A DNA stretch of 64,000 nt from Crotophaga sulcirostris (Eukaryota; Chordata; Aves; Cuculiformes; Crotophagidae), in contig VYZB01000016.1 of assembly GCA_013397455.1 (NCBI GenBank), positions 1 through 64,000 of the forward strand. The letters are read 5' to 3'. The notes under the pieces were generated by a model that made no database searches, was not told the DNA's origin, and saw only the letters and a program-made list of their open reading frames with translations. This document shows, piece after piece, positions 13,301 through 27,500 of this stretch (position 1 is its first letter; every line of letters starts with the position of its first letter). The position numbers were made by a program, and so were the translations under genes.

Positions 13301-16300
13301 ATTAAGTTTGAGGCAGATTTCTGAGTTGACTTGCCAGTTGCATCTTTTTGAAAAGCTACAGGTAGCTGCAGCAAGATGCATTTACAACTTCCAACAAGCT
13401 TAAATCTAAATGATCAGCAGCATGCCTGAGGCTGTGGTGAAAAACTAGGACAGATTCAGTGCCTTAGAAGCCAATAAAGGCAAGTTTGCTACATGCTACA
13501 GCTACTGGCAAGGGAGAGCATCCATTCAGCACCTGCTATATTTCAAGCTCCATTGAGATTCTACTGGGCAGCTCATCTGATAGCCCTGAAGGAGCGTTTA
13601 AATTTGAGTGAAGTCCAAAGGAAAATCAAACAAATGTTTTGTGCCTTGAAGCACTATACAGAAAGAAATTTTATATAGTGCATTAAGTAATAACTAACGT
13701 ACATTTGTATATGTTTTAGATAATTTTATAGGTTAGTCTTTTGTTTAACTGACAGAGAATGCCAGTAAGCCTGACAGTGCAGCTTTTTTTATGGTTTGGC
13801 AGTTGAAAGAGACACTTTGGATACACTGTGATGTGACCTTTCCTGTGAGTATCCTTAGTGGTCACAGTTCTTAAAAGTCCCCATCAGGTCTGGATACCAG
13901 TCTTACCAGATAAATTTATAATAGGAAATTTATAATAAGAAAGAATTATTATTACTTGTACTATTGTAATTTCCACTTTAATTTTTTTCTGCCTTGATGC
14001 ATTGTGTATAAATTCTTGGTAGAGCTTCCACATTGGGAAAGAGTATCAAAGCATGTGCTTTGAAGTTCAAAACACATTAACGTAGGTGACCCATTAGATT
14101 CCTTCATCATGAGAGCTTTCTTAAGCTGGAACTAGTTGTCCCAGCTTCATATCAGGGTATCATAAAAGAATTTCATTGCTGCCTTAGGCTTTTTTAACCA
14201 AGAATTATGCTTTACTTTAATTTCAGCATTATCGGTTCATGACATGGTATTGTTCCAGAGAGAAATGTCATGTTTTAGACACAAACTGTAATATTTTCAT
14301 AATTTTTCGTTTCATGCCTTTTTCTATATTCAACAGTATAGATAAAACTGTATGAAAATAAACATTTTTTTTTTCATTACACCTGGTCAAACTAGATGAT
14401 CTGCTGAGGCACTTAGTACAGAAAGATATGTAAGGAAAGGGAAAATTCATTTTGCAATTAATCTGTCTTTCATAGAGACAACTTCTAGTGAAGTGTCATT
14501 AGAGTTGAAGAAAGAAAAAGAATTTCAAGGAACTAAAAATTTCTGGAAAATAGCTTCCCAGTTGCCACAGGGGAAGGATTTTAAAGGCCTTGTACAAATC
14601 TAGAGTTTGTCTCCAAAGGATCTGTCTGCTACTTCAGATTTCAGAAAATGGAGCAATACCAGGAACATTGGAATATTAAGAGAAGTAAAATTATTTTCTT
14701 TTCCAAGGATGGAGAAAAGCTATAGATATTTCCTAGAAGCATAAAGGCAAAAAGGAATATTCTGAGACTGAAGCTATTTAGTCAATATATTCCCTAAGGG
14801 AAATTACAAAGTGATTAACAACATGAAGCAGACCCAGGGCATACAGCCAGGGATTTATCTCCTCTACTAAGCAAGGCATGAGAAGAGGCTATTGCAATGG
14901 TATTATGCAAAGTTTCACTGAATGCAGGTATTATTGGAGCATTCAGCCTGACCTCTATAGTAACCGGTCCTTATCTTTTGCCAAAATACCCTTTACTGAA
15001 TCCAAAAATATTCCTGGATAAAGCATGTCTCCAAGAATAGCATCAGGTGAGTCCACCCATCCGGTTAGAAAAGCATTGCAGTGGTTAATCCCACTCACTG
15101 ACGAAATGGCATGCTTTTTTCTCATGTGAGTTTGGGTGGTTTTAGACTATCAGTGCATATTTCTCAATCTTTTCTACCTTTCGTGCACAGTGTTTTCTCA
15201 CTGGGAAGGTACTTAGGCACTACCTGAAATACTTCTACTGGTGGTGGTGGCAGAGGAAAAAAAAGCAGCTTGGAATGTCTCTCACCTTAAGGAGTGACTT
15301 TGATATGTCCATCAGAAGACGCATCTAATTACCACCAGTACATTTGACCTGATAATGCTTAAATCTAGCTTTCTGGAAGCCCATTCTACCATGCATTTTC
15401 CACAATGCCTTTAACTTTCTTTATCAGATTTCTATACCCCCTAAGTTTTAAGCTCGTATTGATTTATTTTCTATTTCCTTCTTGCTGTTTTGGTGAAGTT
15501 TTTTGGTTGTTTTCTTTTACTGTTAAGTACCGTGCTCACACTGACCTGAGCCAGGATGCTCTCTTCAATATACTTTGCATTTAGATAATGGAATTGCTGC
15601 AGCATGATTCTTGCTCTCTAGCAACCATCTTATTTTTTAAAGAATTTCCAAATTTCTTTTGACATCTTTCTTTTTAAACATTGTTTCCTAGCCTGTTTTG
15701 CTTACGACGGTCTTCATTTTTGGGAAAATCGCTCCTCTGGAAATTTATGTACTAACACAAATCTTAGTCCCTGGGACTATGTTCCTTTTCCTTATGGAGA
15801 AATTGGGGGGAAAAGCATTATTGCTGTTGGTCTGTAGGTTCTTAAACAGTGTCCAGTTCCATTATTGATTAATCTTAATTGAACATAATGACATCCAAAT
15901 AAAATTAGAATTACAATTAAAAGTATTGCCTTTTGAGCCCGGAATGTATTGCCTTCATTTAGCTTTGCTATTATTCTACTATTTGGTATACTATATGCTT
16001 TAAAATCCAGATTTTCTTTATGCATATTAGAAAAATACTTTAAAGTTACTTTGTCCTGGGAATTTTTTTTTTTAAATAAATGTTTTCAAATATTTATATG
16101 ATCTTTCTTACCATGGTTTCCTAAATATGTTTTTTTAACTTATTGATTGCAGTGTGTCTAGCACTGACACGCTCCATCTTTTTACATCTTGTTTTGTTTT
16201 GTTGGTTTTCTTAATCTTCTTGGTAAACTGCTTATTGGCAATTTTTTAACATTGCAATAATCCGACTTGTTCTGCCACGTTTCAGGCAACTCCTTTGCTC

Positions 16301-17534
16301 TTCTCATGAGTCATAACAATTCTTTCCCTTAGCAAAACAACTGGCATTGGTTATATAAGCAGTTTCTTAGTCCTTGTCAGCTCAGCTGAACTTGTTTGCA
16401 ATATGCTGAGTAGGAGTTTGCGTGACAGTTGTCATCTCAGCACCCTTTTCTGCCTGTCGCTAATGCAACAACCTCCTTGAAGTCCAGATAGTCACTGAGA
16501 TCATTAGCTCGTTATCATCATCAGTGGAGATGCAGCCTGTCCTCCTTGTTTAGCCTCCTCCCTTATGTGGATGTTGTATGCTATTTTGCAAAAATGAATC
16601 TTCCAGTTTGCACTAGCTATACAAATAATAGTAGTATGTCTGCAGCACTCACAATAACAAATTGTGCTGCAAGAATAGCTCTAGAATTTTGCTAATACCC
16701 TGAAATCTTCTGCTATTGAAGTAAGTCTCTGATGGCAAAGTATGTCATTAGAGACAGCATAAAATTTTATAATTCCATGCAATTTACAGTTGCATTTTTA
16801 CTTTTGCTCCAAGCAATTGGCACAATATATTGTATTTAGTCCTGGGAGTTTTCGTCCTCATCTTAGCTGTAGTAATACTTCCACCTCTTTTCTCCAGTCT
16901 CTGAAATATTGTGTAAGTAGATACGTCTCCTAACTGAAGAGCTTACAAATTGGAAAGGTATATTTTAGTTCAAACAGTACTTCTCAGGACTGATTCTTAC
17001 TTCAGAGCTTACTTGACCTTTAACTCTAACACAAATGGAAATGCACTACTAACTCGCAACATATATTTCAATAGCTAGTTTTCCCTCATGTTTAAATAAA
17101 TGGTTTAAATGAAGGCAGGTGGATTTAGTAAGATAGGCCAACAGCTATGTATGAAAATGTACTCTGGTAGCATTCTATATCTACCTCTGAATAGGAAGTA
17201 CCTCTTCCAAAATGAGTACAGGATGTGCATGCCAGTTGCACATACAATCTAAATTTTGATAGTTCCCCTAATTGCTAATGTACTGAATGACTCTCATACA
17301 TTCAAATGAACACTTAACACATTTTTGTAGCTCATTTGCTTTTCTAAGTGTTTTTTAAAGGGCACAGCTCTGAAAATTACATCTCCAGAAATTCGCAGAA
17401 GTGACATTCTGTTACTGCTCTTACATGAGGAAGAAATTTCGTTCCTAGTATGTTAGCTACTAGCAAAGACACTGTGGAACCTGGGGTGATGGTGTTAATT
17501 CTTTACATCAACCAGGCAAAACTCAGACAATGTT
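10396..17534. other. Non-coding upstream DNA
   Basis: No exon or RNA gene was recognised. The part at 10530-10700 is somewhat richer in GC and open on both strands, but it shows no protein family. A short CR1-like phrase near 14385-14410 is too small to call. Confidence 0.5.
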
Positions 17535-17615
17535 CAAAGAACCTTCTCCAGTCATAACTAGGAACTGAAACCAGGTCTCCTCATCTCAAAGACTGCTCTT
17601 TGCTTGCTTTAGGAC
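17535..17615 (-). mobile_element. Possible MIR / tRNA-SINE remnant
   Basis: The + strand phrase ACTGAAACCAGGTCTCCTCA, followed by CTGCTCTTTGC, resembles the reverse complement of the tRNA-derived head of MIR-type SINEs (GAACCCAGGTCT...GTGCTCTTTCC). The match is short and weak, and the rest of the SINE is not clear. The family assignment is by recall only. Confidence 0.35.
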
Positions 17616-20600
17616 AAGAAACAACCCACTGTAATTAGATATTAGCAAGTTCTGATAATACGACTTTTAGAAGGTTTAAAAGTGCAAGTTCACAAACCCA
17701 TAAAATTGTAGGGCTACAAGCAACAACAAGTCCCCTCTCTCAAATATATAGCTCTTAATTGGTTTAGGAGACTGTCACCCTGTGCCTGTGTTGAATAGGC
17801 TGGACTGTCTGTGACACTCAGTGGTAACTTGGCATTTGCACTCTGTTTCCACAAATTCACGAGCAAAGTAGTAAATTGATACGTTTTTTTCTTTTCAGTA
17901 TCCCTGGTGAGACAAGAGATATATTAGGAAGCACCAATTCCCTCTCCATCTAAGAATAATCTAGCATGGCAGGACATGGGGAGCAGCGTCGAGCTTCACT
18001 CATGACTTCAGTTTTGATGCTTTTATTTAAAATGAAAGAGCAGCACACAGCTAGTATAAAATATCCTAGAATCACTCTTTTTTTCATCACTATTTTTTAC
18101 TCATATTATTATAATGTAAAACTGAGCATTAACGTTTATAGTGCTTAAATATTAATAATTGTAAAGAGCAGAACAGCTTCAGTTTTGGAAAGGAGATTAA
18201 GGCCTCACTAAAACCTGATGTATATTGTGGTTTGTATTTTAAAATATGCTTGTGAATAGGGAAGAATAGCCTCTGCTTTATGAAGCTGATTCTGGAGCGA
18301 TACTTTAACAAAGGAGTTATTTGTGCTTTTCATCTCAGTTAAGATGCTTTATATTGAATGATACTTTTCATTGGCATATGAAAATACTTATCTAAAATCA
18401 AAGATGCTGACTGTCCCTAGGACTTTTAATTATAGCCTGAAATATTTGTGAAACGCCTTGTTTGTTTGATTACCTTTCTGAACTGGGAATTTCCTCCTTG
18501 CTGTGGTATACCTATGACATAATCTACACCCAGCAGTAATGAAACTTAATGACTGGCACTCTGCATAACTAGCTATTTCAGTTAATGAATTAGACTTCTT
18601 GAAACACTTCTTCAGTTGCAGCTAGATCTAAGAAACCACTGTTAGGTAGGGTATGCTGGAAGAAAGCATTCCCCTAGGAAGCTGGATGCTTTCACACTTG
18701 CATTACCTTTCTGACTCTCGCAGCAGTAAGTGTAAAGCTCATGCTTTTGGCTCCACCATGGAGCTACCAACTGTAACTGCAACGGCACTGTTAACACTCA
18801 TACAACATGAATCTTAAACTTAAATGTCATTATATTACTGTCTCTAGCCTACCTATTTGTAGTATAACTTCAGTCATAAGACATTTTAAAAGCACATGGA
18901 GTGTTACCGAGAAATAGATAGGAATAGTAGAAAGATTGCTAAACTATCAAAAGTAACGTTAAAGCATTTTTGAAACTTTATTTAGAAATACAAGCATGAT
19001 GGAAAAAAAAAATTCTTTTAATGTCTCAGTCAAGAAGATTTTTTGGTATATCCCTATTCATCAAACAACTGTTTAACCTTCTGAAGTTCCTTAATTTCAT
19101 CATCATTTTCCTATGCTTATGAACTTCTGGTAGTTATAAAAATGTGCTTTCACACTGAACCATCTTGGCACATATCTCAAAACTGTAGAACTTTGGTGCT
19201 TTGGTGAAGCTTTTCAAAGTTGTTTCCACCTTGAAAACCATTTTATACCATTTATTTCATGCTTCATAGTGTGTCATTTCCATGTTAGCCTCTGCTTTTA
19301 AATTCTACTGCTGTCTTCCTTCCTTACATGCTCATAAGAAATCTTTAAAAAATAAGCTCAGTGTAGTCTGAAAGATAACAAAATGATCACACATACTGAC
19401 ATGTCACATAATGCTCATCTCCTAATATTCCATCAAATTAGGACATACCACAGTTCACATTGTTAGATTCACAGTGGTTTAGACAAAGGTAGTTGAGATG
19501 GCACTTACTAGTTTTAGGACATGCTTTCTATGTATTGGGAAGAATCATCAGTCCTTCTATCTGATAGCAATTGTTATGGGCAGACCAATCAAGGATGATG
19601 ACTAATCAAGCCTGCTCAAGGTCACCATGTTTTGAAATAGGTTTTTCTGATCCAAAATATTAGCAACTTGTTTATGAGTGACTTTATGAATTTTCATTTT
19701 TCAGAATTTTAAACATTCTGTGTCTATGCCACATTAATAAAATAAATGTGTGCAAAGTCCAACTCTGCCTCACTTCAGGCACCTTCTTCATAAAGTAGGC
19801 TCTCTGATGCATAATTTCCTGAAAATTACTGGCATGTAAAATGTCACTGAACTTTTGACAAGGTTTGGCCATGAAAAATGCCTGGCACTGCAGCCAGAAA
19901 AATAAACCAGCATTTGAGAACTTGTTCAGCTAGGAACCTCATGGGGTGGATTCCCAGCAAAAGTAGAATTTTCTTATGTTTGAATTTATCATGACATATA
20001 TTGAGGAATATTTTTCAACTTATCACCAATGTTCTTATATAGTCACACTGACCAAAACTACTCAGGTATGTTAGTATTATTGGAAATTGTCTTCTGGGAC
20101 TATACAGCTTGCTTCCTTCAAAAATAAGCAGTCATACAAAAAAACTTAAGATCTATTTTGTCTTCTATTTTTGGACCTTTGCTCTGAGTCAGTTAAAGAA
20201 GATATAGTAGGCTTGTGTGACTCAGTACATAGGGTGACCCAATACACAGACTCAGCTTTATTATTTCCCTTTAAAAGGCACTCTGACCCAATTTCAGCTT
20301 GGTTTCAATACGGATTCATTTGGACAGAAGCAATATTTTTCTGTCTATACTGTGTCTACTTCATCTTCTATTCTTTTCCTTTAGCAGCTGACTTGTCAAA
20401 GAGACTATACCAAGTGCAGTTTGAATTGTAAGCATTTTCAAAAGGATCTAGTTCTGAGATACTAATTCTTGAAAAAATGAGACAATTTGAAAACAAGGTA
20501 AGACAATGCTTCTGGCCCTTGAGTAGGAGGGGAATACACAATTTAGAGCGAGTTAGACTTCATAATATTAATTAAGAAAGGAGGGAGGAGCAACATTAGT

Positions 20601-21232
20601 CAAATGGTTTAAACAAGTCAGTTGAGCCCCTGAGGTTGGAGCAGACTCTTGAATCTATCAAGTGAGGTCCCTGCTGCTGCACATAGCCACAATACACTTT
20701 CCTAATCATAAATTAGTGAGATCCTTATAAAACAATTTTAAGTTGCTTTCTCCTAATCCTTGATGGAATTTTAGTCTACTAGCTATAATTCCATTCCTGA
20801 TTTTAACTATCTTTTTTTTTATTGTTTTTTTTCCCCTGGACATTTTGTATATTATCTTGTCCCAAATTATAATAAACTCAGTTTCAACTTTATTATTCTA
20901 GCCATCAAGATCATTTAGCTCTTCCTATATATTTTTTTCCTTTATTGTTGATGACTCTCAAAATTTCATTAACATATACCTACTTTTGTGCCAAGATCCC
21001 ATATGTAATATCCAATAGCACTTTTCCTGAAGACCAATGCTTCACCAGCCTCTACAAAAGTTGAATTTTACACGGTGAAGACAGATTTTTTAAAAAAAGG
21101 AATGTATATCTAAATTATAATCTGAAATAGTGTATACCCCCTAAGGACATAAGTATATTTCTCCGTCAACTTGACTGAGTACAGTCAGAAGTTCAAGAAC
21201 AGAGCTGAAGGAAAAACAAAATACCAAATAAT
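17616..21232. other. Non-coding upstream DNA, nothing recognised
   Basis: AT-rich sequence without a recognisable gene, RNA or repeat. Confidence 0.55.
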
Positions 21233-21517
21233 TCACAGTTTCACAGTTTCACAGTATAACCAGGTTGGAAGAGACCTCCAAGATCATCAAGTCCAACCTA
21301 TAAGCCAACACGAACACCACCTCATCATCTAAACCATGGCACTCAGTGCCTCATCCAATCTTCCCTTAAACACTTCAAGGGTCGGCGACTCCACCACCAC
21401 CCTGGGCAGCGCATTCCAGTGGCCAATCACCCTTTCAGTGTAGAACTTCTTCCTCACATCAAGTCTAAACCTCCCCTGACAAAGTTTAAGTCCGTGCCCT
21501 CTAGTTCTAAGATTAGT
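21233..21517 (-). mobile_element. Relatively young CR1 3' fragment with octamer tail
   Basis: Read on the - strand, an uninterrupted frame covers about the last 50 codons of CR1 ORF2 ([19 protein letters not shown], then [20 protein letters not shown]) and ends at a stop after [10 protein letters not shown] short 3'UTR follows, with GGTTGGACTTGATGATCTTG. The element finishes in three tandem 8-mers (TCACAGTT, TCACAGTT, TCACAGTA on the + strand, 21233-21256), the kind of octamer tail that marks CR1 3' ends. The intact tail frame suggests it is younger than the other copies here. It shares its subfamily with 35695-35821. Confidence 0.93.
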
Positions 21518-24500
21518 ACGTGTTATTGTTATTCATGGCACATGTCAGGCTTTTTAAGAGAAACATGAAGAGTGAATGACAGATGGGGACTGCTATCTTG
21601 GGAAGGAAGTTCTCTGCTAGCAGAATACCATGGTATGAGACCTGAAAGAAAGAAAAGATGACAATTTAACCTGTTCTTATACATAAAAGTATTCTGAAAA
21701 TAGGCATTCCATTGTGAAGCAGCCTGAGATGTCACAATATTTTAACTCCTCCGTATAACAATTAGGTAGATAGTGTCTTAGTTCCTGCTCTTAAAAGACA
21801 AATGGTCTTGAAGAGCTTAAAACATATAAATTATGCTTAATACCACTAAAGCCAACCAGCTGCTCTGTTGGCTTTCCAAAGACTGGAAAGCATTTAACTC
21901 AGGTATGACAACTTGAGAACATGTGCGTTAAGATTTTATAAGAAACTTCGAAATCCTTAATGATAACTGAGGTGTTCAAACTGAAGTGACTCTTTATCTT
22001 GGTAAGTGTTTTATATGATATGTTTTCACGTGCATATTATATGCTTTATATGGGTTCAGGGTACTTAGCTGTGATATTGTGCATCTACATTCATGATGTG
22101 CCAATGGCCTCAATCCAAAGTCATTTAAAGCCTGGGAAGGACATCTGTGAAAAACACTGCTCAACTAAGTATTGGGGGGTATGGACATAAGTGGGCAGGG
22201 AAAGAGCTGATAGCCTTTATGATGGCCAAAATGAAAAACAGAAGAAGAAAACTATTTTGGGCCAAACAGAAGTCCTCATATACATTGAAAAGAACACTTT
22301 CGTTGAATTTTGTTTAAAAAGATCTTAAGGGTTTTTGCTATGTCGAATTTAAAGTTTATTTCTGGTGTTTATGTTGTACTTTTTTTTAATTGGTTGTTTT
22401 GGTTTGTTGGTTTGCTTGTTTCAACCAATCTATTTGCTTCCACATAGTGCAAATTCCAGTTATTTTCTCATTGAGTAGAAGCTACAGTTACAGCAGAACA
22501 CTTTTTCCTATTTTTTTCTCATATATATATAAAGTTTTAGAGAATTGGGGATTTACTACTTGTCAGACTTCATTAATCACTTCATAAAGAGCTCTTAACA
22601 TTAGCTATTCTTAGATTTATCATTAACTTCAGTGAGCAATGTTTTTGGAAAATCCATTTGACTCTGTTCTTAGCTGTTTTTCATCCTTGAGCATGGAGTG
22701 ATCCTTTTGTTATTTTATTAAGTGACTGAAATTATCTCCCCAAGGTGTGGAACGCCCTCTGTATCCTAGTTATAGAAAATGTTTCCTCTAAATAATGAGG
22801 GGTGGTGAGGAATCATTTGCTAAGATTAGGCATTACCATGGAACAATGTTTCTGTTTCACAGTGTTAGCTTTTTAAAAAAATAAGTTTGTCAAGCCACAT
22901 GGCCAAATACTCTTTTATTGCCTGTAGCCTGATCTGCTGCTCATTTACTCCACGTTGCTCTAGCTACAATGAAACTGTTGCTCTCACTGTAGGGAAAAAC
23001 TTCAAGCCGGATATACGTGTTCAAGAGCTCTAACTCTGATGTGAAAGGACCATACAGAATTCTTACTGATTCATATTACAGCAGCAGAGGATGTTATTGG
23101 CTTTCCCCACATACATTTCAGTATTGTCTAAGGACTATCAGCCCTCAAGTTACTGCAGTTCCAGCACCTGGTGCTGCTTCTGACTATCTGGAGTGAAAAC
23201 AAGATTCAGAAACATACAGTAAACTGGTTATTTCAAAACATTGGATACATGGATATTTTATCACTAGAAATTGTCAGCTCTCATGAATATTCATAAAAAA
23301 GATAAGAATGTGCTCATGGAGATGTCCACACATTTGTCAAAATTGTCTCTGATCTCATTTTCTTGATAGTTATTATCTTGTCTTTTATTCAGGGTACGAG
23401 GAGAACCTCCTCCTCCCCCAAAAAAAAAAATTTAAACCCCTTCAGCCTCTTTACATTCAGGGCCACTTAGATGTTAATGTTTTTTTACATCTGGTAGCCA
23501 TTAATACTTAATTTTATCACATTTGTGCTATTATGAAACTCATTGAAATTAAAAGGTTTTAGTTCAAAATTTTCAATAAGCTTTTGAGGAAACTCTTTGG
23601 TTAGTTTTATCTTTATTTCCATCATAATATTCCATAACATCTGTATTTCTTATGTCTGATCTTTTGATGTATTCTGAGTCCTATTACTGTTGAATATCCC
23701 ATGAGCCTGCATGAAGTCTGAGACTGAAAAGGCAACTTGTGATGTCTGAATTGCAATGCCCAAAAACATCTTCCAGTTCTCATGACAGCTGTTTTGAAAT
23801 GTGGTTAACAACTAATGGAAAATACTAAATATCTGGTGAGTAAGACTGTAGATCAACCTGACAGTAACTATTGGTTACAAAGATACTAGTAAGCATTTTT
23901 CTGAGTGGCATTTTAGTCCTCTATGTTATACCTTTTGTTGGCTTATCTCTGGTCTTCAACATTTGCATGTAAAATGTCAAATATGTTAATCATTAAAAAG
24001 TGGGAAAAACTACTACCTTTTACAAAAATACTTTCTAATATAAAGTATTTATATTGAGCCTTGTTTCTTTCAGCATTTGTTTTCTTACTTGAATATGGTG
24101 GAATCAATATTGCAAATCACATTCACACACCTCATCAGAAATCACTGGATTTGGCAATTAGAATTTTAAATAAAATTACATTTTCTCCCTAATGATGGAG
24201 CAATATTTAGTCATTAGAATGCAGGTTATGTAATTGCTGGGTTGCACCCAGAATGTAAAACCATCATCTTGCCTTCTGTGGCATCTATGACATCTTTCCA
24301 TGGTACACGATGGAATTCAGTGCAGTAATGTAGCATAAAAGTGCTGCTTCTTACTGGCTTCATGTTTTTATATACATTTATACTAGAAATTTTCACTGAT
24401 GGAACTTGAGCTGTCAGCATTATGATCTTCATTTAAATTCTGACAGTTTGCTCATCTTCAAATCTGAAGAAAGTACTTCTGTAGTATTTGTTGTCCTATG

Positions 24501-27500
24501 TATACTTCACAGAAATTAATAGTCAGCTGTTGGTAAGTTAGGAAAATACTGTGTTATCAGCACTGAATTGTTAGTAGCAAACCAACATTTTACTTTGCTC
24601 ACTTTTCAAGCTTATATCTTGATCTCTGACACAACAGGGAAAGGAAAAGGTGCAGGCCATTACAGGGTTTGAGGTGACATGAGGTCTCTGCAAGCCACGA
24701 AATGACTTTCTTCAGACCTCAAGGATGTGTAACATACCCTAGGGCATGGCAGGAAGGCATGGCGAGGATTTGGGGCATGTGGTGCTCAGCTGACTGGGAG
24801 TGCATGAGAGAGATACAACCTGGTGCCACCTCATCCATTCATCCTTTTATGCGGTTAACTAAAATAAATGATTCACAGTGCTGGTTACTGGGCTTAGTCT
24901 TGGAAGGAAATGTTTCGAGCAGCCCAAAACAAAACTGGAGGCAAATGAGCAACTAAGTAATGTGGGGCTTGCTTTAGGCCATTCTCCTTTTCTATTCATC
25001 CCTACAGATATCTCTGAAGTTTGTTGGTGATGCCTGTAGTGAGACATCAGAATTGAAGGTGACATCTGCTACCTTTTGATATATTCTGCACATTTTTTCA
25101 GATTTGGTGAGACGAGACATTCAATCTTGTTAAGGAAGCTTTGCAGAATGTACTGCTTATTTCCAGTAATACGTTATTTCAGATTCGACCTGGATCAGGT
25201 AGTGTGATGAGAGTGTGAAGGCCCTATGTATTATCAGACAAAAGAAACTCTTGGATGTGAAAAGAGTAATGTTGATGTTAGGCCTTACTACATACTTAGA
25301 AAATGTATAGCAAGCTTTCTGAAACAGGCAAGGGAGAAGACCTAAAAGGAGGGCTGATCTTCAAAAAAGCTGAATGCTTTTCCTAGCTAACACAGACTTG
25401 AGTTTGTTCTATTCTTGTAAAGCTAACATATTGCTTCTGTTTGTTGAAAATGATGATCTAAAAGAAGATAACTTTTTTTTTATCCAACTTCCTGCAAATG
25501 CAATGTTCCTGCACCATATTTAGGACAAAATTACTGTGAATTTTTGTGAAAGGAAGAATGAGCAACTATTTTTCCTGACATCAGTGTTTTATGATTACTG
25601 AGCTATTTAGAAATATTTGACATTGTACTGATTTTCCCTCTCAAAATAAAGTTTTCTGATTACCCTTACATTTCAGTGATTTCTTTTGTGCAGTAGTGAA
25701 TCTGCAGCTTGTGAGGTAACTGGCAAAAAGTCTGATCCATCAGCATTTTTGTTTGCTTTCTTGAGTTTATAGTGTCACAGCAACAATGAAGAAGCAATCA
25801 TCCATCATCCAGATAGTCACACAGAATAAAGACTTGAAAGTGGAAATAATTCATGGTGTTAGCATTACTCATTTAAGTTCTATGTGACTTTTATTGGAGC
25901 AATAGATTTTTGGTCTGTTGGTTTTTTTTAATTTAAACCAAACTTTATAATTCTGGAATAGGAATGACATTATTTTCTAAATGTCACAGATTTTTGGGGG
26001 ACTTTCCCAACAATCCCTTCAGATAATTTAGGTTTTTTCATTGCTATTAAAATTTTTATTGAAGGTAATGGACCTTTAAGTGTACTATGAATGGAAAATC
26101 TCCACTGGCTAAAAAGAAGAGGTCTTCAGATTTATAACTATTTCAATTGTAATAAATGTTTATAGCATACTTCTCAAGTAAATTTTCTGACTCTATGCAA
26201 TGTTCCAAACCTAAAAACTTTAAAAAAAAATGCAAGTCAGGATCCAAAAATCTTGATAAAAGGAACTTCTCGAGTTTCTCTCTGGGGACAGAATTTCTGT
26301 ATTTTCTGTATGAGTAGGAGAGCTTCTACCTTTCCCTTTCAGCTGAAATTCTCAGTTAACTTTGAGAATATAAATCTGATTCTAAGAAAAACTCAATAAA
26401 TGAGATTTACAAAAAATGTTTCCACAGTTAGCAGCAGTACCAACATGTGATGATGAGTTTGAAACTTGATGACAAACTGGAGACAAAGGAGGCCAAAATG
26501 ACTTAGAAACAGAAGGTCAATAAAAAAACTGTTACATGTATTGTTATTTATATCCAGGGTCTATATATGAATGAGCATTTCAGTTTTTGAGGCTAATATG
26601 TTGTAACTTTTCTCTGCAGAACACATTGAAAATACACGTTCTCTGTGGGAGCTTGGAGGAGCTTGGATTTTGAACTTTTGTAAAAGAGGACTTTCCTATC
26701 ACATTGAATTTCCATTTCTCTTTCTAGGATACTTCCAGTGTCACACCTTTCCCGTGAGGTTTTGGTTGATCTCTAGACAAGGGATACAGAGAAAGGGTGT
26801 GAGGTGCTGTGAGGGACTCTTGCAGCACTCAGGACAAAAACCAGCCATGATAAAAGCATGTCTGTCCCCTAAATACCAGAACCACCAATTGTTTGCAGCT
26901 CCTCAGATCTGGGTTACACTAGTAGAGGAACAGATTGCTTTGCCTCTCTTCCTGCTTCTAAGAGCAGTTTGCAACACTACGTGTTGTCTGTAGCTAAGCA
27001 GACTGAAACAAAACATGGCAACAGACCTGGTCCTTTCACCTTTCACTGAGCTACCTGAAGGTAAATACTGTAATCAAAGCAAACTCCCATTCCATTACCT
27101 TTATTCACTCTTTTATGTGGCAATATTACAGACGGTTAATCATCATTTTACTAGATTCATTCTCTGTTTAGAGCACATCAACCTCTACTATTTGTAACAG
27201 TGAACACCAAGGTGGATACTTTATCTTTCACGTGAGCACAGTCTGGCTTCTGCGCTGAGCAGTGGCTTTCCTGCATGGGAAGTGTTCATTAGCCATAACA
27301 TGGAGTGTCTTTTGAGTAATTCTATATGTAAAGCTGTGGTCTCAAAAAAATTTTCTCACAGGTAGTCTGAGTTCAGCTTCCAGTTTTGAAATGTGTGGCT
27401 GAACAGCTTCTTGTAGTCATCTCACTCGGTAGCTTTCATCCCTGTTACGGTGTCTTACGTTCTTGATTTTCTGTCCTAGGTCATATCAGAAGGCTTGGTG

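Noticed and set aside
14384..14415. CR1-like phrase GTCAAACTAGATGATCTGCT
   Set aside because: It is only about 20-25 bp without the flanking CR1 blocks, so it may be coincidence.
26670..26993. 107-codon open frame upstream
   Set aside because: No family likeness, no promoter or splice context, and the length is within chance expectation.
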